DNA of 55,042 nt from an uncultured Erysipelotrichaceae bacterium (GCA_900314585.1 OMVV01000011.1:1-55042); one strand, 5' to 3'; positions 24,490 to 34,641 are shown, counted from the first letter of the stretch. A program made the numbers and translations. The notes: a model not told the origin generated them from the sequence alone.

Positions 24490-25498
24490 TCATATATCTA
24501 GTGAGGCGAAGCACTCTTTAAAAAAGAGAGTTATCACTGGCTTAGTGATGGCCGCTATCGCTTTCCCATGTATCATCTTGGGCAATTGGTTATATTTTGG
24601 ACTTATTTTTGTTGTGACAGCTTTAGCTGGTTATGAACTTGTTCATATCACTAAGATCGAAGGCAAACTTAAAATCGCGATGTACATCTTGGTTATTGTC
24701 TTTTTAGTAGTATTAACTAATTACATTTTCTTTAGAAATAACTGGGAGTCACTTAAAGTTGGTGGCACGATTACCGCTTGGAATTTGGTCACCAATGGTT
24801 TTGATAATCTTAACTTATCCGCGATGATCATCATCGTTATTGCGATGACATTCTTTATGTTCTCGTTCTTTACTGAAAAGATTACTCTTTTCCACGTCTT
24901 TTATTTCACAACGATGATCATTGTTTTAGCCCTTGGGCTACAATCATTCTTATATTTAAGATTTTCACCTTTCCCGGTGTGGAGAGATTTTAACTTTAAC
25001 TATTATGATGCTGCATCATTCCCATATTTTGAATCACTCTTACTTCTCTTATATACGATGATTGGTGTCATGATGAATGATATCGGTGCCTACTTTGTAG
25101 GAATGTTCTTTGGCAAACACAAAATGAATCCACGTATCTCCCCAAAGAAAACTTGGGAAGGTTTTGTTGGCGGAATTGCTATTTCCGCAGTTTGTTCAAT
25201 TGTTTTTGCCTTAGTCTTCGCCCTTGTTGGTAAACCAATCTTACCGCGATTCTCACTTGATCAATTCTATTGGGTCGTCCTTATTTCAATCTCCATGCCA
25301 ATTGCTGGTGATATCGGCGACTTCGTTTTCTCGGCGATTAAACGTAACGCGGGAATCAAAGATTTTTCCAATCTTCTTCCAGGTCATGGTGGCATCTTAG
25401 ATCGCATCGACTCTTTATTATTCGCTGGTGGATCTGTCGCTGGCTTAATCGCCTTTATGGACTTTATCCAACCTCTCATCTCAAATATCGGACAATAA
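24470..25498 (+). CDS. cdsA: Phosphatidate cytidylyltransferase
   Basis: A 342-residue polytopic membrane enzyme that makes CDP-diacylglycerol from phosphatidic acid. The C-terminal signature is clear: SPKKTWEGFVGG (about 223-234) and GDIGDFVFSAIKRNAGIKDF, then LLPGHGGILDRIDSLLF. About eight hydrophobic segments are visible. It is longer than usual in its middle loops. ATG 24470 has TTTGGAGG upstream and overlaps uppS by 20 bp. Confidence 0.95.
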   Translation: MKKIEANHISSEAKHSLKKRVITGLVMAAIAFPCIILGNWLYFGLIFVVTALAGYELVHITKIEGKLKIAMYILVIVFLVVLTNYIFFRNNWESLKVGGTITAWNLVTNGFDNLNLSAMIIIVIAMTFFMFSFFTEKITLFHVFYFTTMIIVLALGLQSFLYLRFSPFPVWRDFNFNYYDAASFPYFESLLLLLYTMIGVMMNDIGAYFVGMFFGKHKMNPRISPKKTWEGFVGGIAISAVCSIVFALVFALVGKPILPRFSLDQFYWVVLISISMPIAGDIGDFVFSAIKRNAGIKDFSNLLPGHGGILDRIDSLLFAGGSVAGLIAFMDFIQPLISNIGQ

Positions 25499-25499
25499 T

Positions 25500-26636
25500 A
25501 TGAAAAAAGTTTTACTTCTTGGAGCGTCTGGTTCAATCGGTTCCCAAAGTATTGATGTTATCAATGCATCAAAAGGGGAATTTGTTTTAACCGCGTTTTC
25601 AGTTGGCAATAGAACGGAGATTGTCGATGAAATTTTAAAGACTCACAAAGAAGTAAAACACGTTTATGTAATTGATAAAGAAAAAGCTAGAAGCTTTGCT
25701 TCCAAATATAAAAACATTCACTTTTATAGCGGAAAAAATGGTTTAGCTAAACTCACAAACAAGGCTGATTACGATATGTGCGTTGACGCCCTTGTTGGTT
25801 TTGCAGGATTTGAACCGGCGATTTTAGCGCTTAAAAGAAATAAGATTCTCTGCCTCGCTAATAAGGAAGCCTTAGTTAGTGGTGGAACTCTTATTTCTAA
25901 GTATTTAGTAACCGGACACGGCAAGCTTTATCCTATCGATAGTGAGCACGTTGCAATCGCTAAATGTTTAAATGGGGTAAATCCTCGCGATGTTAAAAAG
26001 ATTATTATCACTGCTTCCGGAGGAGCGCTTCGCAACGTTCCAATTGAAGATTTAGATAAAATGAGTAAGGATGATGCTTTAAAGCATCCAACTTGGAAGA
26101 TGGGTAATAAAATTACCATCGACTGTGCGACGATGATGAACAAAGGTTTTGAAGTTATCGAAGCCTGGTATTTATACCATTACCCTCTCGATCAAATCGA
26201 AATTAAGATGCATGATGAAAGTCTTGTTCACTCAATGGTAGAACTTAAAGATGGTACTTTAATCGTTGATTATGGAAAACCAGATATGCATAATCCAATT
26301 GCTTGGGCAATGTATGAGGGCAATGTCGAATACGAGACTTTAAAGATAAAATCTTTATCTGAACTCAAAGATTGTCATTTCCATGAATATGATCCAAAAC
26401 GATATCCATGCACTGAACTCGCGAAAAAGTGTATGGTGACATCTGCATCTAAGATGATTGCTTTAAACGCTGCTAACGAAGTAGCAGTCAATCGTTTCCT
26501 TAAGGATGAGATTAAATTCACTGATATCGCTAAGATCGTTAAAAAAGTGGTGGATCAAACTCCAATTATTTATAAGCCATCACTTTGCACAATCAAATCA
26601 CTTGATAAAAAAGCAAGAAAGGCGGCCACATTATGA
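25500..26636 (+). CDS. dxr: 1-deoxy-D-xylulose 5-phosphate reductoisomerase
   Basis: A 378-residue NADPH-dependent enzyme making MEP in the non-mevalonate isoprenoid pathway, which feeds UppS. NADPH motif LLGASGSIGSQSI (about 6-18), LANKEALVSGG (about 119-129), substrate and metal site PIDSEHVAIAKCL (about 143-155). It lies between cdsA and rseP as in many Firmicutes. Length is normal. Confidence 0.96.
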   Translation: MKKVLLLGASGSIGSQSIDVINASKGEFVLTAFSVGNRTEIVDEILKTHKEVKHVYVIDKEKARSFASKYKNIHFYSGKNGLAKLTNKADYDMCVDALVGFAGFEPAILALKRNKILCLANKEALVSGGTLISKYLVTGHGKLYPIDSEHVAIAKCLNGVNPRDVKKIIITASGGALRNVPIEDLDKMSKDDALKHPTWKMGNKITIDCATMMNKGFEVIEAWYLYHYPLDQIEIKMHDESLVHSMVELKDGTLIVDYGKPDMHNPIAWAMYEGNVEYETLKIKSLSELKDCHFHEYDPKRYPCTELAKKCMVTSASKMIALNAANEVAVNRFLKDEIKFTDIAKIVKKVVDQTPIIYKPSLCTIKSLDKKARKAATL

Positions 26637-27976
26637 GTTGGTGGGAATGGATTGTTTCAATAATTCTCTTCATTGTTTCTTTAACCGTCATTGTTGCGAT
26701 TCATGAAGCCGGCCATCTTTCAATGGCGAAACTTTTCAATGTCTACTGCCAAGAATATTCAATTGGCTTTGGACCAGCTTTACTTAAGAAAAAACGTAAA
26801 GGTGGCGAAACTTACTTTGTAATTAGAGCTATTCCTCTTGGTGGATATGTTTCCATGTATGGAGAGGAAATGCAGCTTGAAGAAGGAGTGAATATTCCAC
26901 CTGAACGCTCTATCGAAGGCATCAAAAAATGGAAGAAAATCATCGTTGTCAGTGCTGGTGTTATCTTGAATGCCTTAACTGCCTTTGTTCTCATCTTCAT
27001 TTCGAATGTCGCCTTCCCACTTGTTCGCACAACTTCATATGTCAAAGTCAATCCTGAAAGCATCGCGTATCAAGCCGGCATTCGTGAAGACGATAAGTTA
27101 CAAATCACTTATTCCAAAGATCAAGAAGTCATTTCTGATGGAAAGTTATCTATCAAACCTTTCTCAACAACCTTCACAAACGAAAAAGGTTCTCTTGAAG
27201 GTGTTGCCTTCTTTGTCTTAGACAATACAGTTACATATAACGATTATCACTATGTGATGACTTATTATCCAATCACCACAAAGAGCAATAACGTTCTTTC
27301 TGAATGCTTAACAATGTATGTTGGAGTCACAAAAGAAGAAGTCAAAAATGATGCTGACTTAAATGGGCTTTATTCAACCTGGATGGTAGAAGAAAACGCT
27401 CCAGAATATTATCCAGATTTCAAACATAAATTTAATTACAAAGAAGAGCAAATTCCCGTCAATTTACGATTCAAACATCAAGATGGCGAGATTACGACTT
27501 ATCCATTAACCCTCACCATCAAAGATGGAAAACTCGAGAATTTTGGAGTCGAACTTAAGCTTGAAAATGTCTGGTTACCATTCTCGCAAAGAATGCAAAA
27601 TACATTCGCTGATTATGGCGAAGCTTCAATTGCGGTCTTTAAAGGACTTGGCATGTTATTTACTGGTGGTATCCGTAATATGAGCGGTGTTGTTGGTATC
27701 TTTAGCTATAGCGCACAACTATATGGTAATTATCAATTCGCTACCTACTTATATTTCTGGGGATTAATTTCTGTTAACCTCGCGATCTTCAATTTATTGC
27801 CATTCCCAGGTCTAGATGGATGGCAGATTTTAGTGACTTCCGTCGAAGGAATTTCTAAGAAGAAAATCCCTGATAAAGTTAAATCAATTGTCTCAATGAT
27901 TGGCTTAGTATTAATCTTTGGATTAATGCTTATTATTGTCGTCATGGATATTTTACGACTGATAGGAGTAATTTAA
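26633..27976 (+). CDS. rseP: Site-2 intramembrane metalloprotease RseP (RasP)
   Basis: A 447-residue integral membrane zinc protease that cleaves anti-sigma factors and remnant signal peptides. HEAGH at about residues 24-28 in the first transmembrane helix binds zinc; the third ligand lies in NLLPFPGLDGWQ (about 386-397). A PDZ-like region lies between. The N-terminal block GFGPALLKKKRKGGETYFVIRAIPLGGYVSM is typical. It overlaps dxr by 4 bp and polC by 1 bp. No proS separates it from polC. Confidence 0.95.
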   Translation: MSWWEWIVSIILFIVSLTVIVAIHEAGHLSMAKLFNVYCQEYSIGFGPALLKKKRKGGETYFVIRAIPLGGYVSMYGEEMQLEEGVNIPPERSIEGIKKWKKIIVVSAGVILNALTAFVLIFISNVAFPLVRTTSYVKVNPESIAYQAGIREDDKLQITYSKDQEVISDGKLSIKPFSTTFTNEKGSLEGVAFFVLDNTVTYNDYHYVMTYYPITTKSNNVLSECLTMYVGVTKEEVKNDADLNGLYSTWMVEENAPEYYPDFKHKFNYKEEQIPVNLRFKHQDGEITTYPLTLTIKDGKLENFGVELKLENVWLPFSQRMQNTFADYGEASIAVFKGLGMLFTGGIRNMSGVVGIFSYSAQLYGNYQFATYLYFWGLISVNLAIFNLLPFPGLDGWQILVTSVEGISKKKIPDKVKSIVSMIGLVLIFGLMLIIVVMDILRLIGVI

Positions 27977-30900
27977 TGAACGAGAAAATGGTCCGTTTTC
28001 TAAACCACCTCGAGCTTAAAAACATCGAGCGTTTTGACATGGACTTTGATCTTGTTTGCCGCAACCAATTTGTTCCTGATCAAGTCGATATGATTATCGT
28101 TAAGGACACTCCATGGGAATATTCTCTTTTAGAAGAATTCCAAAGCGGATTATCAATTATTGGTTTCCAATATTCAATCCAATTTTCATATAAACGTAAA
28201 CCCACTGTTTATGATGCGATCAAACTATTTGAAGATTGGCATCGTTCACATACGCGTTATCCAAGCAAAATCAAACTCGAGGGTAGTGGCTCAATTATCA
28301 CCTTCGTCTATGAAAGCGAAGCGCAAAAAGAGGAATATGAGCAAATCACTAAGGACTTTATCGATTTCTTAAACTTCCTTTGTTATCGCTTCGAATTCGA
28401 CCACGAAGTCCGTGAAAGTGGACAAGAAGGTCCAGTCGTTTCTGAAAAGAAATTAAAGAAGCTTGAAGAAAAGGCCAATAAAGTTATCGAAGAGGAACAA
28501 GAAGAAGACGAAGAAACCGAAACCTCTTATTACAAAGATTCTCGTGATGTTATCGAAGAGCAAGAAGAACTTCGACAAGTCGAAGAAGAATATATTCAAA
28601 ACCTTAAAGACAATCTTGAACAGATGCGTCTTGATCAAAAGAAGAATAAATCCACCTATAAGAACTGGCGAGATAAAATCCCTTATACAATTGTTAAAGA
28701 TTTGTCTTTACTTGATGCAGAAAGTGGCAACGTCGACTTAAATGGTGAATTATTCGGTATCGATAAACCAAGAACTCAACGTGGTGGTAGATCTTTCCTT
28801 ACCTTTGGTATTGGAAATCCCACAGGTGCGGTTAATGTTCGCGCTATGGAAGGCGAATATATCACCGCTAGTGATCTTGAATCTTACAAAAACGGAATGT
28901 TCGCCCGTATTGCTGGTTATATGAGTAAGGACCGTTACACTGGTCAACCAGTATTGGAAGCTCGCGCCATTGAACTATTGCCACCTCCAGATCTTAGAAC
29001 CGATGAAGAAAAAGAAAAACGTGTTGAACTTCACTTACACACGAAGATGTCGGTTATGGATGGTGTTACTAATATGGATACCTATTGTGCTTTAGCAAAG
29101 AACATGGGTCATAAAGCCATTGCTATCACTGACCATGGGGTCACTCAAGGTTTCCCTGAAGCTGCTAAAGCTAGTGAAAAATATGGCATTAAGGTGCTTT
29201 ATGGAAGCGAACTTTACATGGTTAACGATGAACTTCCATTCGCTCTTAATCCAAGTGAAGATTTACTTAGAAATGCAACCTATGTTGTATTCGACTTAGA
29301 AACAACTGGTTTATCAACTAGATACGATAAGATTACTGAATTTGGTGGTGTTCGTTTTGAACATGGACAAGTGGTGGAAACACTCGACTTACTTATCAAT
29401 CCAGAACGTGAAATCCCTGCAAAAATCGTTGAAAAAACAAAAATCACCAACGAAATGGTGAAGGGAAAACCAACAATTGAACAAGCGATGGATCGCATCT
29501 TAGAATTCATGAAAGGTGCAATCCTTGTCTCCCACAACATCACATTCGACTACGGCTTTATTAACGAAAGCTTGAAGAACATGGGTCGAGAAAAACTTGT
29601 TCAGCCAGCAATCGATACTCTTTCTTTGTCTCACTATCTATTTCCAGAAGCAAATCGTCATACCTTAGGCGCTTTATCCCGTAACCTAGGAATTTCTACA
29701 TACAATGAAGATGAAGCCCACCGTGCTGATTACGACGCTCGTGTCTTAAATGAAGTTTGGTTAGCCATGCTAAGTCGTTTGATGAAAGATAATTACGAAA
29801 TCAAACATTCCGATTTAGCTAAGATTAAATCCACAAACGCGATGCTGAAACATATGCGTGGCTCTCACGTTACTTGTTTAGCGATCAATAAAGATGGTTT
29901 CCACAACTTGAATCAACTTGTCAGCGAATCTCACATCGATTTCTTTGCGAACGTTCCAAAAACTCCAAAACGCGAAATCATTCGTTTAAGAAAAGGATTG
30001 TTACTTGGTTCGGCTTGTTTAAACGGCGAAATCTTTGATATTGAAAGAACTCGTTCCAAAGAAGATTTACTTGAAGCGATGAAGTTTTATGACTTTATCG
30101 AAGTCCAACCTCCAGAGAACTATTCATACTTAATTAACCGTGGTTCATGCGAGAATTACGAGGAAATTCAAAAATACATCAAGGATATTGTTGATTGTGC
30201 AGCTGAGTTAAATATCACCTGTGTTGCTACTGGCGATGTTCATTACGCAAATCCAGAAGATAAAATAATTCGTGATATTTATATTGAAGCAAAAGCGGTT
30301 GGTGGTGCTCTCCACCCACTTAAGATTCGTAATGTAAACTGTGAAGCACCAAATCAACATTATCGTTCAACTAAAGAAATGCTCGATGCTTTTGAATTCT
30401 TAGGTAAAGAAAAAGCATTTGAGATTGTTGTAACTAACACCAACAAGATTGCCGATATGGTGGAGACACTTTCACCAATTCAAAAAGAACTACATCCACC
30501 TGTACTTGAAGACTCTCCAAAAAGATTAACCGAAACTTGCTATGCAAAAGCAAAAGAAATATATGGCGATCCACTTCCAGAAGTAATTGAAGAACGTCTT
30601 AAAAAAGAGTTGGACGGTATTATTTCTAACGGTTATTCCGTCACTTATGATGCCGCTAATAAGATTGTTTCCAAAGCTAATGAAGATGGCTTTATGGTTG
30701 GATCCCGTGGTTCGGTTGGTTCATCTTTTGCTGCCCACATGTTTGGCATCACTGAAGTTAACCCACTTAAACCACATTACCATTGTCCAAATTGTAAACA
30801 TTTAGAGTTTGTTGATTCGCCTCAATATCTTTCTGGCTACGACTTACCAGATAAGCGTTGTCCACATTGTGGTGAAAAGATGATTGGTGATGGTCAAAAT

Positions 30901-32406
30901 ATTCCATTTGAAACCTTCCTTGGTTTTAATGCGGATAAGATTCCTGATATTGACCTTAACTTCCCATCCGATTACCAGGATAAAGCCTTCGATTATACGA
31001 AAGTTATTTTCGGTCCACATAACGTCTTTAGAGCAGGAACAATCGGCACTGTTGCTGAAAAGACTGCTTTCGGTTATGTTCGTGGATATTACGAGAGTAA
31101 AGGTATTGATCCATCAACCGTTAATCCAGCTTGGATTGCCTATTTAGCGAGCCACGCGACTGATGTTAAACGTACAACTGGTCAACACCCAGGCGGTATC
31201 ATGGTTCTTCCAAAAGGCTTATCCATCTATGATTTCACTCCAATCCAATATCCAGCGGACGACAAGGAATCAACATGGTTAACAACTCACTTAGACTATA
31301 CCGCACTTCACGATGCTCTTTTAAAACTTGACCTTTTAGGTCACGTTGACCCACTTGCCTTAAGAATGATGTCACAAATGACTGGCATCGATGTTAAGAA
31401 AATTCCTCTTAACGACCAACGAGTTATTTCTTTGTTTACAAGTGATAAAGCATTGAATAGAAATGGTAATTACCTTGGTGAAAAAACTGGTGCAGTTGGT
31501 CTTCCAGAATTCGGCACTCAAACCGGTATAGATATTCTTTGTGGGGCAAAACCAAAATCATTTGCGGACTTAGTCGTTGTTGCTGGCCTAGCCCATGGTA
31601 CTGACGTTTGGAATAATAACGCAAGAGATTTGATTCGAGATGGTACTTGCACCATTCGTGAAGTTATTGGATGTCGTGATGATATTATGACTTACCTTAT
31701 CGGCAAAGGTGTTCCATCTAACATCGCCTTCAAAGTTATGGAAGATGTTCGTAAAGGTAAGAAAGTTAAACCTGAATTTGAAGAGATTTTAAGAGCAAAG
31801 AATGTTCCAGATTGGTACATCAATTCCTGTAACAAGATTAAATACATGTTCCCAAAGGCCCACGCGGTCGCTTACGTTACAATGGCGGTTCGTGTCGGCT
31901 ACTTTAAACTTTATCATCCACTTGTTTTCTATGCGGTTTGGTTTACAGCTCGATGTGAACAATATGACATTCGTGCGATGATTGCTGGCAAAGAAGGTAT
32001 CATCGATCGCTACAACGAACTAAAAGTCAAGAAAGCAAATCGTCTTGAAAAGCTTTCACCAAAAGAAACTGAAATTATGAAGATGCTTACCATCGCTATT
32101 GAAATGACGGAACGTGGTTATAAATTTAGCAACATCGATCTTTATAGATCAGAAGCTGATCGCTTTATTGTTGATGAAGAAACTCAGAGTCTTATCCCTC
32201 CATTTAGAGTGTTGGATGGACTTGGTTTAGCTGCCGCCGAAAGCGTGGTGGAAGCACGTAAAATAGCAAAATTTTCTTCGAAGGAGGATTTATTAAAACG
32301 CACTAAGCTTACTTCGACCAACGTTGAAGAATTATCCGAACTTGGTGTTTTAGATGGTTTAGGCGACACCGAACAAATGTCGTTATTTGAATTTGGATTA
32401 GAATAA
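27976..32406 (+). CDS. polC: DNA polymerase III PolC-type alpha subunit
   Basis: A 1476-residue Gram-positive replicative polymerase with built-in proofreading. Order: N-terminal domain with an acidic linker (about 165-215), OB-fold, PHP domain starting at VELHLHTKMSVMDG (about 351-364), DEDD exonuclease inserted at VVFDLETTGL (about 437-446), PHP remainder, then palm with the catalytic PDIDLNFPSDYQ segment (about 994), a Zn-binding region (CPNC..CPHCGEK) and a C-terminal part. The protein marks Bacilli, Clostridia and Tenericutes lineages. Its stop lies 1 bp before tRNA-Pro. Confidence 0.98.
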   Translation: MNEKMVRFLNHLELKNIERFDMDFDLVCRNQFVPDQVDMIIVKDTPWEYSLLEEFQSGLSIIGFQYSIQFSYKRKPTVYDAIKLFEDWHRSHTRYPSKIKLEGSGSIITFVYESEAQKEEYEQITKDFIDFLNFLCYRFEFDHEVRESGQEGPVVSEKKLKKLEEKANKVIEEEQEEDEETETSYYKDSRDVIEEQEELRQVEEEYIQNLKDNLEQMRLDQKKNKSTYKNWRDKIPYTIVKDLSLLDAESGNVDLNGELFGIDKPRTQRGGRSFLTFGIGNPTGAVNVRAMEGEYITASDLESYKNGMFARIAGYMSKDRYTGQPVLEARAIELLPPPDLRTDEEKEKRVELHLHTKMSVMDGVTNMDTYCALAKNMGHKAIAITDHGVTQGFPEAAKASEKYGIKVLYGSELYMVNDELPFALNPSEDLLRNATYVVFDLETTGLSTRYDKITEFGGVRFEHGQVVETLDLLINPEREIPAKIVEKTKITNEMVKGKPTIEQAMDRILEFMKGAILVSHNITFDYGFINESLKNMGREKLVQPAIDTLSLSHYLFPEANRHTLGALSRNLGISTYNEDEAHRADYDARVLNEVWLAMLSRLMKDNYEIKHSDLAKIKSTNAMLKHMRGSHVTCLAINKDGFHNLNQLVSESHIDFFANVPKTPKREIIRLRKGLLLGSACLNGEIFDIERTRSKEDLLEAMKFYDFIEVQPPENYSYLINRGSCENYEEIQKYIKDIVDCAAELNITCVATGDVHYANPEDKIIRDIYIEAKAVGGALHPLKIRNVNCEAPNQHYRSTKEMLDAFEFLGKEKAFEIVVTNTNKIADMVETLSPIQKELHPPVLEDSPKRLTETCYAKAKEIYGDPLPEVIEERLKKELDGIISNGYSVTYDAANKIVSKANEDGFMVGSRGSVGSSFAAHMFGITEVNPLKPHYHCPNCKHLEFVDSPQYLSGYDLPDKRCPHCGEKMIGDGQNIPFETFLGFNADKIPDIDLNFPSDYQDKAFDYTKVIFGPHNVFRAGTIGTVAEKTAFGYVRGYYESKGIDPSTVNPAWIAYLASHATDVKRTTGQHPGGIMVLPKGLSIYDFTPIQYPADDKESTWLTTHLDYTALHDALLKLDLLGHVDPLALRMMSQMTGIDVKKIPLNDQRVISLFTSDKALNRNGNYLGEKTGAVGLPEFGTQTGIDILCGAKPKSFADLVVVAGLAHGTDVWNNNARDLIRDGTCTIREVIGCRDDIMTYLIGKGVPSNIAFKVMEDVRKGKKVKPEFEEILRAKNVPDWYINSCNKIKYMFPKAHAVAYVTMAVRVGYFKLYHPLVFYAVWFTARCEQYDIRAMIAGKEGIIDRYNELKVKKANRLEKLSPKETEIMKMLTIAIEMTERGYKFSNIDLYRSEADRFIVDEETQSLIPPFRVLDGLGLAAAESVVEARKIAKFSSKEDLLKRTKLTSTNVEELSELGVLDGLGDTEQMSLFEFGLE

Positions 32407-32407
32407 T

Positions 32408-32483
32408 CGGGGCATAGCACAGTTGGTAGTGCGCTTGGTTCGGGACCAAGAGGTCGTGAGTTCGATTCTCACTGCTCCGACCA
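32408..32483 (+). tRNA. tRNA-Pro (CGG)
   Basis: A 76-nt tRNA with encoded CCA. Acceptor CGGGGCA pairs with TGCTCCG; anticodon stem CTTGG/CCAAG encloses the loop TTCGGGA, giving anticodon CGG, which reads CCG. It begins 1 nt after the polC stop, with no room for a promoter, so it is probably processed from the polC transcript or read through from it. Confidence 0.95.
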
Positions 32484-32489
32484 TTTATT

Positions 32490-32566
32490 GCGCTCATAGC
32501 TCAGCTGGACAGAGCATCTCCCTCCTAAGGAGAGGGTCGGACGTTCGAATCGTCTTGAGCGCGCCA
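32490..32566 (+). tRNA. tRNA-Arg (CCT)
   Basis: A 77-nt tRNA with encoded CCA. Acceptor GCGCTCA pairs with TGAGCGC; anticodon stem TCTCC/GGAGA encloses CTCCTAA, giving CCT, which reads AGG. It lies 6 nt after tRNA-Pro and is followed by a terminator. Confidence 0.96.
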
Positions 32567-32576
32567 CTATAATGAT

Positions 32577-32610
32577 AAACACCGCAAATTGTGGTGTTTT
32601 CATTTTCATT
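32577..32610 (+). terminator. Terminator of the polC/tRNA transcript
   Basis: AAACACCGC and GTGGTGTTT (with one G-U pair) form a 9-bp stem around AAATT, followed by a T-rich stretch. Confidence 0.8.
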
Positions 32611-32624
32611 GAAAAATATAAGTG

Positions 32625-32630
32625 TATAAT
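32625..32630 (+). promoter_or_regulatory. -10 box of the ABC exporter operon
   Basis: A perfect TATAAT at 32625-32630; a weak TTTTCA at 32603-32608 lies 16 bp upstream of it. The predicted leader is about 25 nt and contains the ribosome binding site AAAGGA. Confidence 0.6.
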
Positions 32631-32662
32631 AAGTCTGCTGACAAAAAAGAAAGGATACATTT

Positions 32663-33574
32663 ATGAATCTAATCGAAACAAAAGATTTATGTAAACGTTA
32701 TGGCCAAAACTTGGTCATTGATCACGTTAATATGCATGTTCCTGAAAATGCGATTTATGGCTTTGTCGGTGAAAATGGTAGTGGTAAAACCACTATTATG
32801 AGATTATTGACCGGCTTAGCGGAACCGACATCAGGTAGTTTTACCTTATTTGGTGTTGGTAACAAAGATCGCAATATTCACAACGTTAAAAAACAAGTTT
32901 CAGCGATTGTTGAAGTCCCATCTTTCATCCCATCATTAACTGCTCTTCAAAACATGAAATATCTTGAACTTTATCAAGGTGTTAAATTAACCGATGAGCA
33001 AAGAATGGAATTGTTAAAGAAGGTTCACTTAGACCACGTCGCTAACAAGAAAGCAAAAACATATTCCCTTGGTATGAGACAACGTCTCGCCATCGCTTTA
33101 GCCCTTGTTAGCAAACCAAAACTAATGTTCTTAGATGAACCAATGAATGGTCTTGATCCAGAAGGTATTGCAGAGTTAAGAGAGCTCCTCATTGAACTTA
33201 ATCAAAAGGAAGGATTAACTATTCTCATTTCTTCTCACATTCTTTCTGAACTTGAAAAGATTGCAACTTGCTATGGTTTTATTTCTCACGGTCACTTGCT
33301 TGAAGAAATTAGCTATGATGAATTACAAAATCGCTGCAAAAAGTCGCTAAATATCAACGTCAGTGATGTTGAAGGCGCTAAGAAAGTTTTAGAAAAACTC
33401 AAAGTAAAAGAGATAAATCTATTCCCAAATGGCGATATCAAGATTTACGACAATATCAAAACAAATACTGTTGTTGTGGCCTTTGCTAAAGCTGGCATTG
33501 ATCTCAACAGCATCAATTCAAATGAAGAATCAGTCGAAGACTATTACTTCAGATTGATCCATGGAGGTAAATAA
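32663..33574 (+). CDS. ABC transporter ATP-binding protein
   Basis: A 303-residue ABC ATPase resembling the bacitracin/lantibiotic-type exporters. Walker A GENGSGKTTIM (about 36-46), signature region YSLGMRQRLAIALAL (about 134-148), Walker B KLMFLDEPMNGLDP (about 153-166), and H-loop SSHILSE. A C-terminal domain of about 90 residues follows the nucleotide-binding domain. It pairs with the membrane protein starting 1 bp after its stop. The substrate is unknown; export of a peptide or antibiotic, or membrane-stress defence, is the usual role of such pairs. Confidence 0.88.
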   Translation: MNLIETKDLCKRYGQNLVIDHVNMHVPENAIYGFVGENGSGKTTIMRLLTGLAEPTSGSFTLFGVGNKDRNIHNVKKQVSAIVEVPSFIPSLTALQNMKYLELYQGVKLTDEQRMELLKKVHLDHVANKKAKTYSLGMRQRLAIALALVSKPKLMFLDEPMNGLDPEGIAELRELLIELNQKEGLTILISSHILSELEKIATCYGFISHGHLLEEISYDELQNRCKKSLNINVSDVEGAKKVLEKLKVKEINLFPNGDIKIYDNIKTNTVVVAFAKAGIDLNSINSNEESVEDYYFRLIHGGK

Positions 33575-33575
33575 A

Positions 33576-34433
33576 ATGAAAGAACTATTTATTTCCTACC
33601 TTTATCGTCTCCGTCGTGATTTGGCATTTAGAATCACATTGATTATCGGTGGCGGCCTTGCTCTTGTTTTGGCGCTTGTCTATTTAGGACTTAGCTTCAT
33701 TGTTGAAACAAACATCATTTCTGGACAAACGATGCTTATTTCATCATTATCACCGAGCTCTAACTTTGGTCTAGCCATTCCATTAAACTTAATCACTTTC
33801 ACAGTTATGGAATTCAATAATGGTATTATCCGTAACAAAGTTATTTCTGGTCATTCCAAGAAACAAATTTACTTATCATTATTCTTAAATGGCTTAGTGT
33901 TTACATTCTCATTAATGATTTTATATGCTGCACTTTGCTATGGTCTTGGTTCATTACTTGGCCTCATCAAAATTGGTGAAGAAATTCCACCAGAATTAGC
34001 AGCTTTATCCGGAAGTTACGCTGATTTCTATTTCTTGAAATTGATTGTCTCAGCTATCTTCATCTATATCGCTATCACTGCATTTACAATTTTCATTGCT
34101 ACCTTATTTAGAGGTATTGGCCCAAGTATTCCAGTCGTTTTAGTTGTTATCGTTTTAGGTGCAACAATTGGAACACTTATCGCAAGCTTTGCGGCTGATC
34201 AAGAAGGTGTCATTTGGGCAGTTAGAGTAATTGATCCATATTACCCGCTTGGAGCAACCGAGTTTGAAGTTATTGGTCAAGGAATTGATCCTACAACCGG
34301 AAACCTTGTTGATATTCATGCAACAACTATCTCCAATGAAACATTTGTTTCAGGTATCATTTCTAACTTAACTTATACCGCATTGTTCACTGTCGGTGGA
34401 CTGTTGCTTTTCACTCATCGAGATATCAAATAA
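33576..34433 (+). CDS. ABC-2 type transporter permease
   Basis: A 285-residue integral membrane protein with about six hydrophobic segments (the first near residues 20-45, the last near 262-280). The extracytosolic loop after the first helix and the general layout match ABC-2/BcrB-type permeases. ATG 33576 was chosen because the GGAGG at 33563-33567 in the end of the ATPase gene gives normal spacing. It forms one transporter with the preceding ATPase. Confidence 0.8.
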   Translation: MKELFISYLYRLRRDLAFRITLIIGGGLALVLALVYLGLSFIVETNIISGQTMLISSLSPSSNFGLAIPLNLITFTVMEFNNGIIRNKVISGHSKKQIYLSLFLNGLVFTFSLMILYAALCYGLGSLLGLIKIGEEIPPELAALSGSYADFYFLKLIVSAIFIYIAITAFTIFIATLFRGIGPSIPVVLVVIVLGATIGTLIASFAADQEGVIWAVRVIDPYYPLGATEFEVIGQGIDPTTGNLVDIHATTISNETFVSGIISNLTYTALFTVGGLLLFTHRDIK

Positions 34434-34479
34434 TTCAATCTTGAAAACAATTCAAGAAGTGAGTATTATATATCTCACT

Positions 34480-34555
34480 GGGCCTGTAGCTCACCTGGGA
34501 GAGCGCCTCCATGGCATGGAGGAGGTAGCCGGTTCGATCCCGGTCAGGTCCACCA
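34480..34555 (+). tRNA. tRNA-Ala (GGC)
   Basis: A 76-nt tRNA with encoded CCA. Acceptor GGGCCTG pairs with CAGGTCC; anticodon stem CCTCC/GGAGG encloses ATGGCAT, giving GGC, which reads GCC (and GCU weakly). Confidence 0.96.
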
Positions 34556-34605
34556 GAAAGCATATTACCTTAAATCGATATATTACGATTTAGGTAAAGA
34601 TAATT

Positions 34606-34633
34606 AAGATATGTCATAGACATATCTTTTTTT
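34606..34633 (+). terminator. Terminator after tRNA-Ala
   Basis: AAGATATGTC (34606-34615) and GACATATCTT (34619-34628) pair perfectly around ATA and are followed by TTTTT. A second, weaker inverted repeat (TAAATCG...CGATTTA, 34571-34592) lies between the tRNA and this hairpin. Confidence 0.88.
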
Positions 34634-34641
34634 CTGCAAGT

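Noticed and set aside
34396..34593. 65-codon open frame on the plus strand
   Set aside because: It reads through tRNA-Ala and overlaps the end of the permease gene.
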